Positions 52,653 to 61,888 are shown, counted from the stretch's first letter. The stretch is 64,000 nucleotides of DNA from Hyphomicrobiales bacterium (GCA_004144595.1 SEEM01000006.1:39366-103365), one strand, 5' to 3'. The notes: generated by a model from the sequence alone, not told the origin. Numbers and translations: made by a program.

Positions 52653-55001
52653 ATGACGGCTCCGATCGTTCCTGCAGGCGAAGCTGTTGCCGAAAGCGAG
52701 GCGTTCCGCCCGCATACCTCGCATTGGGGCGTGTTCTCCGCCCGGATGAAAGAGGGTCAGCTCGAGGTGCGGCCCCATCCGGGCGATCCCGACCCCAACG
52801 AGATCATGCAGAACTTCCCGGCGGCCCTGCGCCACCGCGCGCGCATCGCGCAGCCCATGGTTCGCCGCGGCTGGCTGGAGAACGGCCCGGGTCCCGACAG
52901 CCGTCGCGGCCGCGACGAGTATGTGCCGATGTCCTGGTCGGCCGTGCTGGACAAGCTCGCCGCCGAATTGCGCCGCGTCCGCGACGACCATGGCCCCGGC
53001 GCGATCTTCGGCGGCTCCTATGGCTGGGCCAGCGCCGGGCGCTTCCACCATGCGCAGAGCCAGATCCACCGCTTCCTGAACACCTCGACCGGCGGCTATG
53101 TGAAGTCGGTCAACAGTTATTCCTCGGGCGCATCCTCCGTCCTGGTGCCGCATATCATCGGCGACTACGAGGATCTGGTGAAGCGCAACGTTTCCTGGGA
53201 GCAGATCGCCGATCACAGCGAGATCGTGCTCGCCTTCGGTGGCATGGCGCTGAAGAACAGCATGGTCGCCGGCGGCGGCACCAGCCGCCATGTCGAGCGC
53301 GGCGCGATGGAGCGGGCGCAGGAGCGCGGCTGCGAATTCGTGCTGGTCAGCCCTTTGCGCGGCGACCTGCCTCCCGGCGCCCGCGCCGACTGGGTGGCGA
53401 ACAAGCCCGGCAGCGACACCGCGCTGATGATGGCCCTGGTCCACACGCTCGTGGTCAACGGTCTGCACGACCGCGCCTTCCTCGACCGCTACACGGCCGG
53501 CTGGCCGGTCTTCGAGCGCTATCTGCTGGGCGAGACCGACGGGCAGCCGAAGGATGCGGGCTGGGCCGCGCCGATCGCCGGCCTTCCGGCCGAGGAGATC
53601 GTGGCGCTGGCGAAGCGCCTGCACGGCAAGCGCGCGCTTGTCGTCGTGGCCCATGCCCTGCAGCGCGCCGCCCATGGCGAGCAGCCGGTCTGGATGGGCA
53701 TGGTGCTGTCTGCGGCGCTCGGCCAGATCGGCCTGCCCGGCGGCGGCTATGGCTACGGACTCGGCGCCATCGCCTATTACGGTCGCCGCTACAATGCCGT
53801 GCCGATGCCGACCTTCTCGCAGGGTAAGAACCCGATCAGCGACTACATCCCGGTCGCGCGCATCTCCGACATGCTGCTCAACCCCGGCACCACTTATCGC
53901 TATAACGGCCAGACCCGGACCTATCCCGAGATCAAGCTGGTCTACTGGGCTGGCGGCAATCCGTTCCACCACCATCAGGACCTCAACCGCCTGCGCGAGG
54001 CCTTCGCCCGGATCGACACGCTCGTCGTGCACGAGCTCGCCTGGACCGCGACGGCCCGTCATGCCGATATCGTGCTGCCCTGCACGATGACGCTGGAGCG
54101 CGAGGATATCGGCGGCAACCCGAACGATCCGCTGCTGGTGCCGATGCATCCGGTGGTCGCGCCCTATGGCGAGGCGCGCGACGACTACGCGATCTTCGCC
54201 GACCTGGCCGAGCGGCTTGGCACCGCCGAAGCCTTTACGGAGGGGCGCACGGCACGGCAATGGCTGGAGCATCTCTACGAGCCGACCCGCACGGCTTTGG
54301 CCGAGAAGGGCCTGCCGGCCCCGAGCTTCGCCGAGTTCTGGGCGGGCGAGGGCTTCGACCTGCCGCAGCAGCCGGACGATGGCGGGAGGCTGCGTGCCTT
54401 CCGGGCCGATCCGGTGGCCTCGCCGCTGCCCACGCCATCCGGCAAGCTCGAGATATTCTCGCAGACCATCGCCAGCTTCGGCGAGGCGGATTGCCCGGGC
54501 CATCCGACCTGGCTCGGCGCGACCAATGTCCCCGATGACGCCAACCCCTATGTGCTCGTCGCCAACCAGCCTCGGACCCGTCTGCACAGCCAGTTCGACT
54601 TCGGCGGCCATAGCAGCGACGCCAAGCATCGCGGCCGCGAGGTCGCGCATATGCATCCCGACGACGCAGGCCTGCGCGGCCTCGCCGATGGCGACATCAT
54701 CCGGCTTTCGAACGAGCGCGGCGCCTGCCTTGCAGCCGTCCACATCACCGACGGCATCCGCAAGGGCGTGATCCAGCTCCCCACCGGCGCCTGGTACGAC
54801 CCCGCCGATCCGAGCGACGACAAGCCGCTCTGCGTTCATGGCAATCCGAACGTGCTGACCCGCGATATCGGCACCTCGGCATTGGCGCAGGGCTGCACCG
54901 GCCAGCTCACCACGGTGCAGGTCGCGCGCTTCGACGGCAACCTGCCGCCGATCCAGGCCTTCGATCCGCCGGGCTCGCGCACGGCGCAAGCCGCCGAATA
55001 A
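52653..55001 (+). CDS. Molybdopterin oxidoreductase, biotin/TMAO-sulfoxide reductase (BisC-like)
   Basis: This is a 782-residue DMSO-reductase-family enzyme. There is no N-terminal cysteine cluster and no Tat signal, so it is a cytoplasmic BisC-type enzyme. The molybdenum-binding serine is expected in NSYSSGASSVLVPHIIGD. Cofactor motifs such as YWAGGNPFHHHQD, GKLEIFSQ and QLPTGAWYDP are present. The likely role is reducing S- or N-oxides such as biotin or methionine sulfoxide. The ATG at 52653 has AGGGTGAAGG upstream, and an ATG at 52608 would add 15 residues. Confidence 0.87.
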   Translation: MTAPIVPAGEAVAESEAFRPHTSHWGVFSARMKEGQLEVRPHPGDPDPNEIMQNFPAALRHRARIAQPMVRRGWLENGPGPDSRRGRDEYVPMSWSAVLDKLAAELRRVRDDHGPGAIFGGSYGWASAGRFHHAQSQIHRFLNTSTGGYVKSVNSYSSGASSVLVPHIIGDYEDLVKRNVSWEQIADHSEIVLAFGGMALKNSMVAGGGTSRHVERGAMERAQERGCEFVLVSPLRGDLPPGARADWVANKPGSDTALMMALVHTLVVNGLHDRAFLDRYTAGWPVFERYLLGETDGQPKDAGWAAPIAGLPAEEIVALAKRLHGKRALVVVAHALQRAAHGEQPVWMGMVLSAALGQIGLPGGGYGYGLGAIAYYGRRYNAVPMPTFSQGKNPISDYIPVARISDMLLNPGTTYRYNGQTRTYPEIKLVYWAGGNPFHHHQDLNRLREAFARIDTLVVHELAWTATARHADIVLPCTMTLEREDIGGNPNDPLLVPMHPVVAPYGEARDDYAIFADLAERLGTAEAFTEGRTARQWLEHLYEPTRTALAEKGLPAPSFAEFWAGEGFDLPQQPDDGGRLRAFRADPVASPLPTPSGKLEIFSQTIASFGEADCPGHPTWLGATNVPDDANPYVLVANQPRTRLHSQFDFGGHSSDAKHRGREVAHMHPDDAGLRGLADGDIIRLSNERGACLAAVHITDGIRKGVIQLPTGAWYDPADPSDDKPLCVHGNPNVLTRDIGTSALAQGCTGQLTTVQVARFDGNLPPIQAFDPPGSRTAQAAE

Positions 55002-55096
55002 GCTTGAAAATCCGCAATCCGCTGCCGGGAAAACCGGTTGCGGATCGCGCGAGCCGACACCGAAAACAGCCCGCCGCCTGCCTTCCGCGAGACCGC

Positions 55097-56377
55097 ATGT
55101 CCTCCTCCTATATCGACACCTATTACCGCCGCACCCTCGCGACGGAGGAGAGCTACCCGCCGGCCGAAGGCACGCTGAAGACGGAGATCTGCATCGTCGG
55201 CGCCGGGCTCGCCGGCCTGACCGCCGCGCTTGAGCTTGCCCGCGCCGGCCGTTCCGTACTGCTGCTGGAGGCGCAGCGCGTCGCCTGGGGCGCGTCCGGC
55301 CGCAATGGCGGCTTCGTCAGCCCGGGTTATGCGACCTCGCTTGCCGCGATCGAGCGCCAGACCGGCCGCGACCAGGCTGACGAACTCTATCGGATGACGA
55401 TGGAAGGCGTGGAGATCGTCCGCGGCAACATCGAAAGCCTCGCCATCACCGAAGCCGCGCCGTCGCCCGGCATCATGAAGGTCGTGCGCTATGACGGCGG
55501 CGCCGGACTGCAGGCGGTGCGCGACACGCAGGAGAAGCGCTTCGGGCGGAAACTGCGCTATCTCGGCCGCGACGAGACCCGCGCCCTGCTGAACTCGCCA
55601 AAGTATCACGCCTCGCTGACGGCCGATGATTCCTTCCATTTCCACCCGCTGAACTATGCCCGCGCGCTCGCCCGCGAGATCGTCCGGCTCGGCGGCCGAA
55701 TCCACGAGGCTTCGCCGGTCATCTCCTGCGAACTCGACGGCGCGGTAAAGCAGTTGAAGACGGCCAAGGCGACGATCGAGGCCGAGCAGGTCCTGTTCAC
55801 CACCGGGGGCTATACCGGCGATGTGCTGCCCTCCCTGCGCCGGGCCTATATTCCGATCGCGACCTATGTGCTGCTGACCGAGGCTGCGCCCGACCTGATC
55901 CGTTCGGCGATCCGCATCGGCACCGGCGTCGGCGACGACCGGCGCGCCGGCGACTATTACCGCACGGTCGAGGGCGGCTCGCGCATCCTCTGGGGCGGGC
56001 GTATCACCACGCGTACGACCGAGCCGGGCGACGTTGCCGCGATCCTGCGCCACGAGATGGTCACGACCTATCCGCAGCTTGCCGCGCTCAAGGTCGAGGC
56101 CGCCTGGTCGGGCCTGATGTCCTATGCGCGCCATCTCATGCCGCAGATCGGCCAGTACCGTCCGGGCGTCTGGTACTGTACCGCCTTCGGCGGCCACGGC
56201 ATGAACACCACCGCGATCGGCGGAAAGGTCATCGCCGAGGCCATCCATGGCGCCAGCGACCGCTACAAGCTTTTCGCGCCCTTCGGTCTGGTCTGGAACG
56301 GCGGCCCCTTCGGCACGGCGGCCGTCCAGTTGACCTATTGGAGCTACCAGGCGGCCGATCTGATCCGCGGGCGGTAG
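55097..56377 (+). CDS. FAD-dependent amine/amino-acid oxidase, PuuB-like
   Basis: This is a 426-residue flavoenzyme of the DAO family. SYIDTYYRRTLA is typical of gamma-glutamylputrescine-oxidase-like proteins. The FAD-binding motif is ICIVGAGLAGLTAALELARAG, with ASGRNGGFVSPGYA and the C-terminal GGHGMNTTAIGGKVIAEAI. It oxidises a primary or secondary amine with release of hydrogen peroxide, and the substrate is uncertain. It lies 95 bases behind the BisC-like gene on the same strand. Confidence 0.87.
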   Translation: MSSSYIDTYYRRTLATEESYPPAEGTLKTEICIVGAGLAGLTAALELARAGRSVLLLEAQRVAWGASGRNGGFVSPGYATSLAAIERQTGRDQADELYRMTMEGVEIVRGNIESLAITEAAPSPGIMKVVRYDGGAGLQAVRDTQEKRFGRKLRYLGRDETRALLNSPKYHASLTADDSFHFHPLNYARALAREIVRLGGRIHEASPVISCELDGAVKQLKTAKATIEAEQVLFTTGGYTGDVLPSLRRAYIPIATYVLLTEAAPDLIRSAIRIGTGVGDDRRAGDYYRTVEGGSRILWGGRITTRTTEPGDVAAILRHEMVTTYPQLAALKVEAAWSGLMSYARHLMPQIGQYRPGVWYCTAFGGHGMNTTAIGGKVIAEAIHGASDRYKLFAPFGLVWNGGPFGTAAVQLTYWSYQAADLIRGR

Positions 56378-56382
56378 TCTGT

Positions 56383-56476
56383 CGTCATGCTCGGGCTTGA
56401 CCCGAGCATCTCCTGCCGAAGAAGGCTCCCTGCGCCTCAATATCCAGAGATTCTCGGGTCAAGCCCGAGAACGACG
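56383..56476. repeat. Palindromic intergenic repeat, type A (copy 1)
   Basis: Two arms of 30 bases, 56383-56412 and 56447-56476, are inverted copies matching at 26 positions. Each arm is itself a palindrome (GCTCGGG-CTTGA-CCCGAGC; TCTCGGG-TCAAG-CCCGAGA). It lies between convergent genes and could fold into paired hairpins that act as terminators. Confidence 0.75.
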
Positions 56477-56494
56477 CCCTGTCGTTCAGAGTGG

Positions 56495-57031
56495 CTAGAT
56501 CAGCGCCAGCATGTGCACCCCGACGAAGCACCCGGCGCCGCCCGCGATCAGCAGCAGCGGATTGACCGGCGTCAGCAGCAGCAGGGCGGTCGAGACGAGC
56601 GCGATGCCGCGGCCTAGCCAGCCGCTGTCGAGCGACTGGATCAGCACATAGCTCGCCGCCAGGATCATCCCGGCGGCGACCGGTCGCAGGCCCTTTTCCA
56701 ACGCGCGCAGCAGGCGGGCGCCCTCGTAGCGCGACCAGATATGGGCGACGCCGTAGATGAGGAAGGCGGTCGGCCCGAAGATGCCAGCGGTCGCTGCGAC
56801 GGCGCCCCAGAACCCGGCGATCTGCCAGCCAATCAGCGTCGCGAGCAGCGAGCCCGGTCCCGGAGCCAGCCGCGCGATCGCGAAGGCGTCTACGAACTGC
56901 GCGGCGCTCATCCACTGATGCACCTCGACGATCTGGCGGTGCATATCGGCGATGGCACTCTGGCCGCCGCCGATCGTCACGAGCGAGAGTGGCAGGAAGA
57001 CAAGCAGGATGCTGAAGGGCAGGGATTGCAT
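56495..57031 (-). CDS. Chromate transporter, second half (ChrA short chain)
   Basis: This is a 178-residue membrane protein of the chromate ion transporter family. It has FLPLSLVTIGGGQSAIADMHRQIV, FVDAFAIARLAPGPGSLLATLIGWQIAG and about six hydrophobic segments. It is the partner of the other half-transporter upstream. The ATG at 57031 is chosen because the family begins there. The GGG and APGPG motifs are the family signature. Confidence 0.87.
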   Translation of the reverse strand: MQSLPFSILLVFLPLSLVTIGGGQSAIADMHRQIVEVHQWMSAAQFVDAFAIARLAPGPGSLLATLIGWQIAGFWGAVAATAGIFGPTAFLIYGVAHIWSRYEGARLLRALEKGLRPVAAGMILAASYVLIQSLDSGWLGRGIALVSTALLLLTPVNPLLLIAGGAGCFVGVHMLALI

Positions 57032-57037
57032 GGCCTG

Positions 57038-57078
57038 GAGTATTCTCGAGCGAAGTGGCGCCTGTTCGCGTGAAGAAC
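57038..57078. repeat. CGAGCGAAG-type intergenic repeat (copy 1)
   Basis: GAGTATTCTCGAGCGAAG with GTTCGCGTGAAGAAC resembles the repeat at 60529-60582. It lies in the 87-base gap between the two chromate transporter halves. The pairing arms are less complete here. Confidence 0.55.
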
Positions 57079-57118
57079 CGAAGGTCCGCGCAACGAACAT
57101 GCGGCTGAAAAAATGCGC

Positions 57119-57682
57119 TCAGCCGTCGCGATAGGTCATGGCGACGCTGAGCGAGCCGAAGCCGAGCACCGTCCAGAGCAGCGGCCATTTCAGGATCGCG
57201 ACGGCAACGAAGGTCGCGGCCATGATCGCGAGTGGGAACAGTCGGCGCGGTACGCGCCTTGCGGCGGTGAGCCCCATCGCCAGCGACAGGCCGATCGCCG
57301 CCGCGGCCGCTCCGCTGAGTGCGACATGGCTGAGCTCATAGCCGCTGAGCGAGGCGAAGACGCTGCCGATCAGCACGATGACGACGGCGGCCGGTAGGAC
57401 GATGCCGAACCAGGAGGCGATGGCGCCGTTGCGACCGCCGAGCCTGTACCCGATCCAGATCGCCATGTTGGTGACGTTGACGCCGGGCAGGGCCTGCGCG
57501 ACCGAAAGCCCGTTGAGAAAATCCTCCTCGCTCATCAGGCGCCGCCGCTGCACGAATTCCCGGAGCATCCAGCCGCTCAGGCCGCCGCCGAAGCTGGTCA
57601 GCCCGATCCGTGCGAAGATCAGGAAGAGCTGCAGCGCGCTGGGGCGCTCGGCCAAGGTATCCGGCATCTGATTCTGCGCCAT
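57119..57682 (-). CDS. Chromate transporter, first half (ChrA short chain)
   Basis: This is a 187-residue membrane protein. It has LFLIFARIGLTSFGGGLSGWMLREFVQRRRLMSEEDFLNGLSVAQALPGVNVTNMAIWIGY, with the FGGG and LPGVN family motifs and about six hydrophobic segments. Short-chain pairs like this form a heterodimeric transporter that expels chromate. Each half keeps an intact ending, so this is not a frameshifted long-chain ChrA. The ATG at 57682 is preferred over a GTG at 57733. Confidence 0.87.
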   Translation of the reverse strand: MAQNQMPDTLAERPSALQLFLIFARIGLTSFGGGLSGWMLREFVQRRRLMSEEDFLNGLSVAQALPGVNVTNMAIWIGYRLGGRNGAIASWFGIVLPAAVVIVLIGSVFASLSGYELSHVALSGAAAAAIGLSLAMGLTAARRVPRRLFPLAIMAATFVAVAILKWPLLWTVLGFGSLSVAMTYRDG

Positions 57683-57776
57683 CGAGACGTCTGACGAGAC
57701 CAGAAAGCAGGCTTCGTCGGGATTGGCCAGCACTGAAGCGCAATGTCGGCATCAACCGCGGTTTCAGGCGACCGTT

Positions 57777-57904
57777 GTCATTCCGGGCTTCGCGGAGCGA
57801 AGAACCCGGAATCCACGACCGGGTGGCGAGCCCACCACACCTTGGGGACTGTCTCGCCCCGTCGTGGGTTCCGGGCTCGCGCCGTCGGCGCGCCCCGGAA
57901 TCAC
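57777..57904. repeat. Palindromic intergenic repeat, type A (copy 2)
   Basis: Arms of about 52 bases (starting GTCATTCCGGG and ending CCCCGGAATCAC) are inverted copies of each other, and each arm is internally palindromic (GGGCTTCGCGGAGCGAAG; GGGCTCGCGCCGTCGGCG). It has the same architecture as the 56383 copy but a different sequence, so it is probably another subtype of one repeat family. Confidence 0.7.
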
Positions 57905-57948
57905 AAAGGTCGTAGCGACCGGATTGATCCGGCAATTGTCCAGGCAGC

Positions 57949-58980
57949 TCAGCGCTGCGGGGGGCCCGGCCGCCGCAGGGTGCGCTTCACGGCGCGCTTC
58001 AGCTGATCGCCGGCCTTGCGCACGAGCTCGCGATTGCTGCCGCCACGGCCATTCCCGGATGAGAATGCGGGGATCGGAAAGGGCGCTTCCTCGTCGGGCT
58101 TTGTGATCGCCGCAGCGGGCGCCACGTCAGGCGTCACGAGCATGAACTCCGGCCCGCTGACCGGCAGCGCGGCCAGGGCGGGATCGACGAAAGCCTTGAT
58201 CGGCAGGTGGTCGGAGGCGACGCGAGCGAGCGGCGTGTCGTGGACCGCGACCTCCGACAGGATTTCCGGGCGGTTGGCGATGATCCGGTCGAGCGCCAGC
58301 AGGGGCAGCCCGGCCGGGAAGCTCGGCACCGGCACCGGCATCGCGCCGAAGGCTGCGTCGAGCGCGCTCAATGCCGAGCGGCCGCCGAGGCGCCATTCGT
58401 TGAGATCGCCGAGCAGGAGGGTGGGGCGCTCGTCCCGGCTGCGCATCAGGTCGATGATCATGCGGGCTTGCTGGGAGCGCGACCGCCTGAGCAGGCCGAG
58501 ATGCGCAGCGACGATCCTGAGGGCGGCCCCACTTTCCAGGTCGATATCGACGACCAGCGCGCCGCGCGGCTCCAGCCCGGGCAGCGAGACCTGATGGACA
58601 TCGCGCACCAGCCCTTGCCGGAACAGCACGACATTGCCGTGCCAGCCATGGGCCGCCGCATTGGCGCTCTCGACGGGAACCGGGACGAGGCCGGTTTCTT
58701 CTTTCAGCCGGGCGAGATCGAGCAGGCCGTGGCGGGCGCCGAAGCGCTTGTCGGCCTCTTGAAGGGCGATCACATCGGGCGCGATCTCGCGGATCACCTG
58801 CCCGATCCGGTCGGGATCGAAGCGGCCGTCGACGCCGACGCATTTATGGACGTTGTAGGAGGCGACGAGCGTGCCGCCAGGTCGACCAACCGCGCCCGTC
58901 GGCACCGTTCCGGGGCGGTTCCTGCGCTGGCGCAGCGAGGCGATGATGCTGGCGGGAAGGCTCTGGTTCTTCTTCTGCAT
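57949..58980 (-). CDS. Endonuclease/exonuclease/phosphatase-family protein (YbhP-like)
   Basis: This encodes 343 residues. The EEP-domain motifs are VASYNVHKCVG, DVIALQEAD, GWHGNVVLF, LLLGDLNEWR and ASDHLPIKAFV. The C-terminal region (from about 265) is low-complexity and basic. In E. coli the related ybhP lies beside the cardiolipin synthase gene clsB, and the same order is seen here, so a phospholipid-linked role is plausible. The start has no strong ribosome-binding site. Confidence 0.87.
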   Translation of the reverse strand: MQKKNQSLPASIIASLRQRRNRPGTVPTGAVGRPGGTLVASYNVHKCVGVDGRFDPDRIGQVIREIAPDVIALQEADKRFGARHGLLDLARLKEETGLVPVPVESANAAAHGWHGNVVLFRQGLVRDVHQVSLPGLEPRGALVVDIDLESGAALRIVAAHLGLLRRSRSQQARMIIDLMRSRDERPTLLLGDLNEWRLGGRSALSALDAAFGAMPVPVPSFPAGLPLLALDRIIANRPEILSEVAVHDTPLARVASDHLPIKAFVDPALAALPVSGPEFMLVTPDVAPAAAITKPDEEAPFPIPAFSSGNGRGGSNRELVRKAGDQLKRAVKRTLRRPGPPQR

Positions 58981-59069
58981 CGCTCCGCCGGCTCGTGCTC
59001 CGGACCTGCTCTCTTCGAACGGGTTGACGGCTTAGGTGCCTCTGGCGTCAGGTAGATGACCGTGCTGGC

Positions 59070-60515
59070 TCACAGATAAGGTGAACCGAGCCAGATCAGC
59101 CTGTCGATCAGACGCATGACATAGGGCCGGGCGCGCAGGCCGGCAAGCGTGACGGGGGTCGCACTTGCCATCACAGTCTCGATTCGGCGCTCGATCGCGC
59201 GGGCAAAACCGTGGTCGAGGACCTCGAGATCGATCTCGAAGTTCAGGCGTAGCGAGCGTGGGTCGAGATTGGAGGAGCCGATATAGGCCCAGCTCCCATC
59301 GATGGCGAGAAGCTTGGAATGGTCGAAAGCGCCGGTCGAGCGCCAGATCCGGCAATAGTTCTTCAGGATCTGGTCGAATTGCGCGGTCATGGCCCGGTCG
59401 ACCAGGACGAGATTGTTGACCGAGGGCACGACGATATCGATATCGACGCCGCGTCGCGCAGCGGTGACGAGCGCGCTGATCAGTTCCTGGTCGGGCAGGA
59501 AATAGGGCGACATGATCTTCACCGAATCGCGCGCCACCGACAGCGCCCCCATCAAGAGCTTGTGATTGGTCTCCAGATAGGCGTCCGGCCCTGACGGCAC
59601 GGCACGAGCCAGCGCGGACATGCCGCCCCGCTCCAGCGCGGGCAGGTCCCATGCGGGGCCAGCGAGTGCTTCGCGGGTGGCAAAGCACCAGTCCTCGGAC
59701 GCGACCGCGAAGAGATCCGCCACGACCGGCCCCTCGATGCGGAAATGCGTGTCATGGGCAAAGGCGTCGCCGGCGAACTCGCGGGTGAAGCCCTTCCGGA
59801 TGTTCATACCTCCCATGAAGCCGATGACGCCGTCGACGACGATGATCTTCCGGTGCGTCCTGAGATTGGCATAGGGCAGCCTGAGGCCCATGATGATGTT
59901 GCCGTTGAAGACGCTGACCGCGACCCCGCCCTCGCGCAGGTGCCCGGCGATGCTCGGCACGGAGTAGCGCGCGCCGACCGCGTCGATCAGCACGCGGACC
60001 GCGATGCCGCGCCGATGCGCCTCGATCAGCGCATCGGCGATGCGCAGGCCGATCGGATCGCGGTCGAAGATGTAGCTTTCCAGGATGATGCTGCGTTCGG
60101 CCGCGGCGATCGCCGTGAGCATCGCGCCATAGGCCTCGTCGCCGGTCTCCAGCGTCTCGATGCGGTTGCCGGTGGTCAGCGGATGGCGGGCGACGCGGTC
60201 GCCGAGCGTCTTGAGTGCGAGGAAGCGCCGGCCGAAATCCGTCGCGACCGCCTCGTCCTCGACATGGAAATCGGCCGCCGCCATGCCGTGGCCGGGACGG
60301 TTGGCCAGGATCGAGGCCCGCCGGATGCGGTTGACCCCGGCGATCGCGTAGAGAATCGGCCCGATGATCGGCGAGAGGATGATGACCGCGACCCAGCCGA
60401 TGGCGGCGCGCACCTCGTCCTTCGTCATCACCGCATGCGCGCCGGCGATCGCCGACGTCACGATGGTGATGACGGCCAGGATATGCGGCCAGTAGTCTTG
60501 GAGAATCCCCCACAT
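59070..60515 (-). CDS. Cardiolipin synthase (phospholipase D superfamily)
   Basis: This encodes 481 residues. Two N-terminal membrane segments (ILQDYWPHILAVITIVTSAIAG; AIGWVAVIILSPIIGPILYAIAG) are followed by two HKD motifs, HRKIIVVDG and HSKLLAIDGSWAYIGSSNLDPRS. It condenses two phosphatidylglycerols, or phosphatidylglycerol and phosphatidylethanolamine, to cardiolipin at the inner membrane. It lies 89 bases upstream of the EEP gene, and a palindromic repeat lies just before it. Confidence 0.92.
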   Translation of the reverse strand: MWGILQDYWPHILAVITIVTSAIAGAHAVMTKDEVRAAIGWVAVIILSPIIGPILYAIAGVNRIRRASILANRPGHGMAAADFHVEDEAVATDFGRRFLALKTLGDRVARHPLTTGNRIETLETGDEAYGAMLTAIAAAERSIILESYIFDRDPIGLRIADALIEAHRRGIAVRVLIDAVGARYSVPSIAGHLREGGVAVSVFNGNIIMGLRLPYANLRTHRKIIVVDGVIGFMGGMNIRKGFTREFAGDAFAHDTHFRIEGPVVADLFAVASEDWCFATREALAGPAWDLPALERGGMSALARAVPSGPDAYLETNHKLLMGALSVARDSVKIMSPYFLPDQELISALVTAARRGVDIDIVVPSVNNLVLVDRAMTAQFDQILKNYCRIWRSTGAFDHSKLLAIDGSWAYIGSSNLDPRSLRLNFEIDLEVLDHGFARAIERRIETVMASATPVTLAGLRARPYVMRLIDRLIWLGSPYL

Positions 60516-60528
60516 GCTGCTGAAGCTA

Positions 60529-60582
60529 GAGCATTTTCGAGCGAAGAAGGCACCGGTTCTCGTGGAGAAAATGCGTCAGAAC
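60529..60582. repeat. CGAGCGAAG-type intergenic repeat (copy 2)
   Basis: GAGCATTTTCGAGCGAAG and GTGGAGAAAATGCG form a hairpin (GCATTTTC at 60531-60538 with GAAAATGC at 60567-60574). It shares its core with 57038-57078. The element belongs to a repeat family I associate with Rhizobiales intergenic regions. Confidence 0.6.
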
Positions 60583-60616
60583 AGAATGGCGCCTGTGCAG
60601 GGCCATTCCGCCATGC

Positions 60617-61888
60617 TCAGCCGGCTTTGGTTGCCCCTGCGCCGGCCGGTTGCATGATCTTCGCCTGGGACAGCATCCTGACCGTCGCGATCACGGCGAT
60701 GGCCGAGATCGCGGTCGCCAGCGCGAACAGGAAGCCGTAGCCCATTGCGTCGGCGAGCTTGCCGGCCAGCATCGAGCCGGCCAGATAGACCAGCAGTTGC
60801 GCGCAGGCGAGGATGGTGAAGTCGGTGCCGGGCTGGTCCGAGGTCGTCACCGCCATGAACAGCGAATAGAGCGCGACGATTTCCATGTAGCGGATCAGGG
60901 TCTGGAAACCGGCAGCGCCGAAGAGCGGCCAGACGCCGACGACGGCGCCGAGTGCATGCGCCGCGAAGAGCGCGAAGCAGACCGTCCGCATGGCTCCGAG
61001 CAGAGCGAGGACGAAGGACAAGCCCTGCCGCTTGACCATCCAGGCCGCGATGGCCGAGCCCGCGAGCCCCGCCGTCGTCGCGGAGAGGCCGGAAAGATAG
61101 CCGATCTGGTCGAGCGGGATGCCGGCATCGACCAGGTACGAGCCCTCCATTGCCTTCACGAGGCCTTCGCTCGCCCGGTAGGTCAAAGCGATCCAGAGAA
61201 TCTGGCGCGCCTCGGAACGCTTCAGGAAGGCGCGGATCGACGGGCGCGGTGCAGGCGCGGCGCCCGGCAAGGGATCGTCCTCGCGCATCATCGCGGCGGC
61301 GACCAAGGGTAGCAACGAGATCGCGGCGATGGTCACCAGCATCCCGGTCCAGCCGATATGATGGTAGAGCACGAGGCCGAGCGTGCCACCGATGACGACA
61401 CCGAAGGCGACCGAGCCGCCCTGGATCGCATTGCCGATGGCGCGGTCCGCCTCCGGCAGGTATTTCGCGGCATAACCGTCGGTCGCGATGTCCTGCGTCG
61501 AGATCAGGAGCGACGCGACGAAGCCGATCGCGATGATCGTATTGACCTCGGTCGGCCCCACCAATGTCAGCGCAAGGATGGCCAGGATCGTCAGGCCCTG
61601 GGTGATGAAGACCCAGCCGGCCCTATGCGCCCGCGCGAAGGGGCGGATGCGGTCGACCCAGGGCGCCCAGATGAATTTCAGCACGAGTGGCAGCAGGAGG
61701 ATGCTCATCGCGCCGATTGCGGTGCGGGAGATGCCGAGCTCCCGCATGATCGGCGGCAGCGCCGCGACGAAGAGATAGGACGGGATCGCCTGCGCCAGAT
61801 AAAGCCCGCCCAGCACGGCGAAGAGCCGGTAGCGCTGGCGCGGCGCGAGCGCTGGAGCCATGTGAGCGGAGTCCGTCGCGCTGCTCAT
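60617..61888 (-). CDS. RhtX/FptX-type siderophore permease (MFS)
   Basis: This is a 423-residue 12-helix transporter. It has RYRLFAVLGGLYLAQAIPSYLFVAALPPIMRELGISRTAIGAMSILLLPLVLKFIWAPWVDRI, and DIATDGYAAKYLPEADRAIGNAIQGG, the RhtX/FptX signature. Such permeases bring ferric siderophores across the inner membrane by proton motive force instead of an ABC system. The start overlaps the preceding 125-residue gene by four bases. It is in an operon with the TonB receptor. Confidence 0.88.
   Translation of the reverse strand: MSSATDSAHMAPALAPRQRYRLFAVLGGLYLAQAIPSYLFVAALPPIMRELGISRTAIGAMSILLLPLVLKFIWAPWVDRIRPFARAHRAGWVFITQGLTILAILALTLVGPTEVNTIIAIGFVASLLISTQDIATDGYAAKYLPEADRAIGNAIQGGSVAFGVVIGGTLGLVLYHHIGWTGMLVTIAAISLLPLVAAAMMREDDPLPGAAPAPRPSIRAFLKRSEARQILWIALTYRASEGLVKAMEGSYLVDAGIPLDQIGYLSGLSATTAGLAGSAIAAWMVKRQGLSFVLALLGAMRTVCFALFAAHALGAVVGVWPLFGAAGFQTLIRYMEIVALYSLFMAVTTSDQPGTDFTILACAQLLVYLAGSMLAGKLADAMGYGFLFALATAISAIAVIATVRMLSQAKIMQPAGAGATKAG

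Noticed and set aside
52407..54989. 860-codon open frame on the minus strand
   Set aside because: It is antisense to the BisC-like gene, with a repetitive R/A/G-rich translation and no family.
56495..57682. A frameshift splitting one long ChrA
   Set aside because: Each half has its own start, its own family motifs and a normal end, as in known short-chain chromate transporter pairs.
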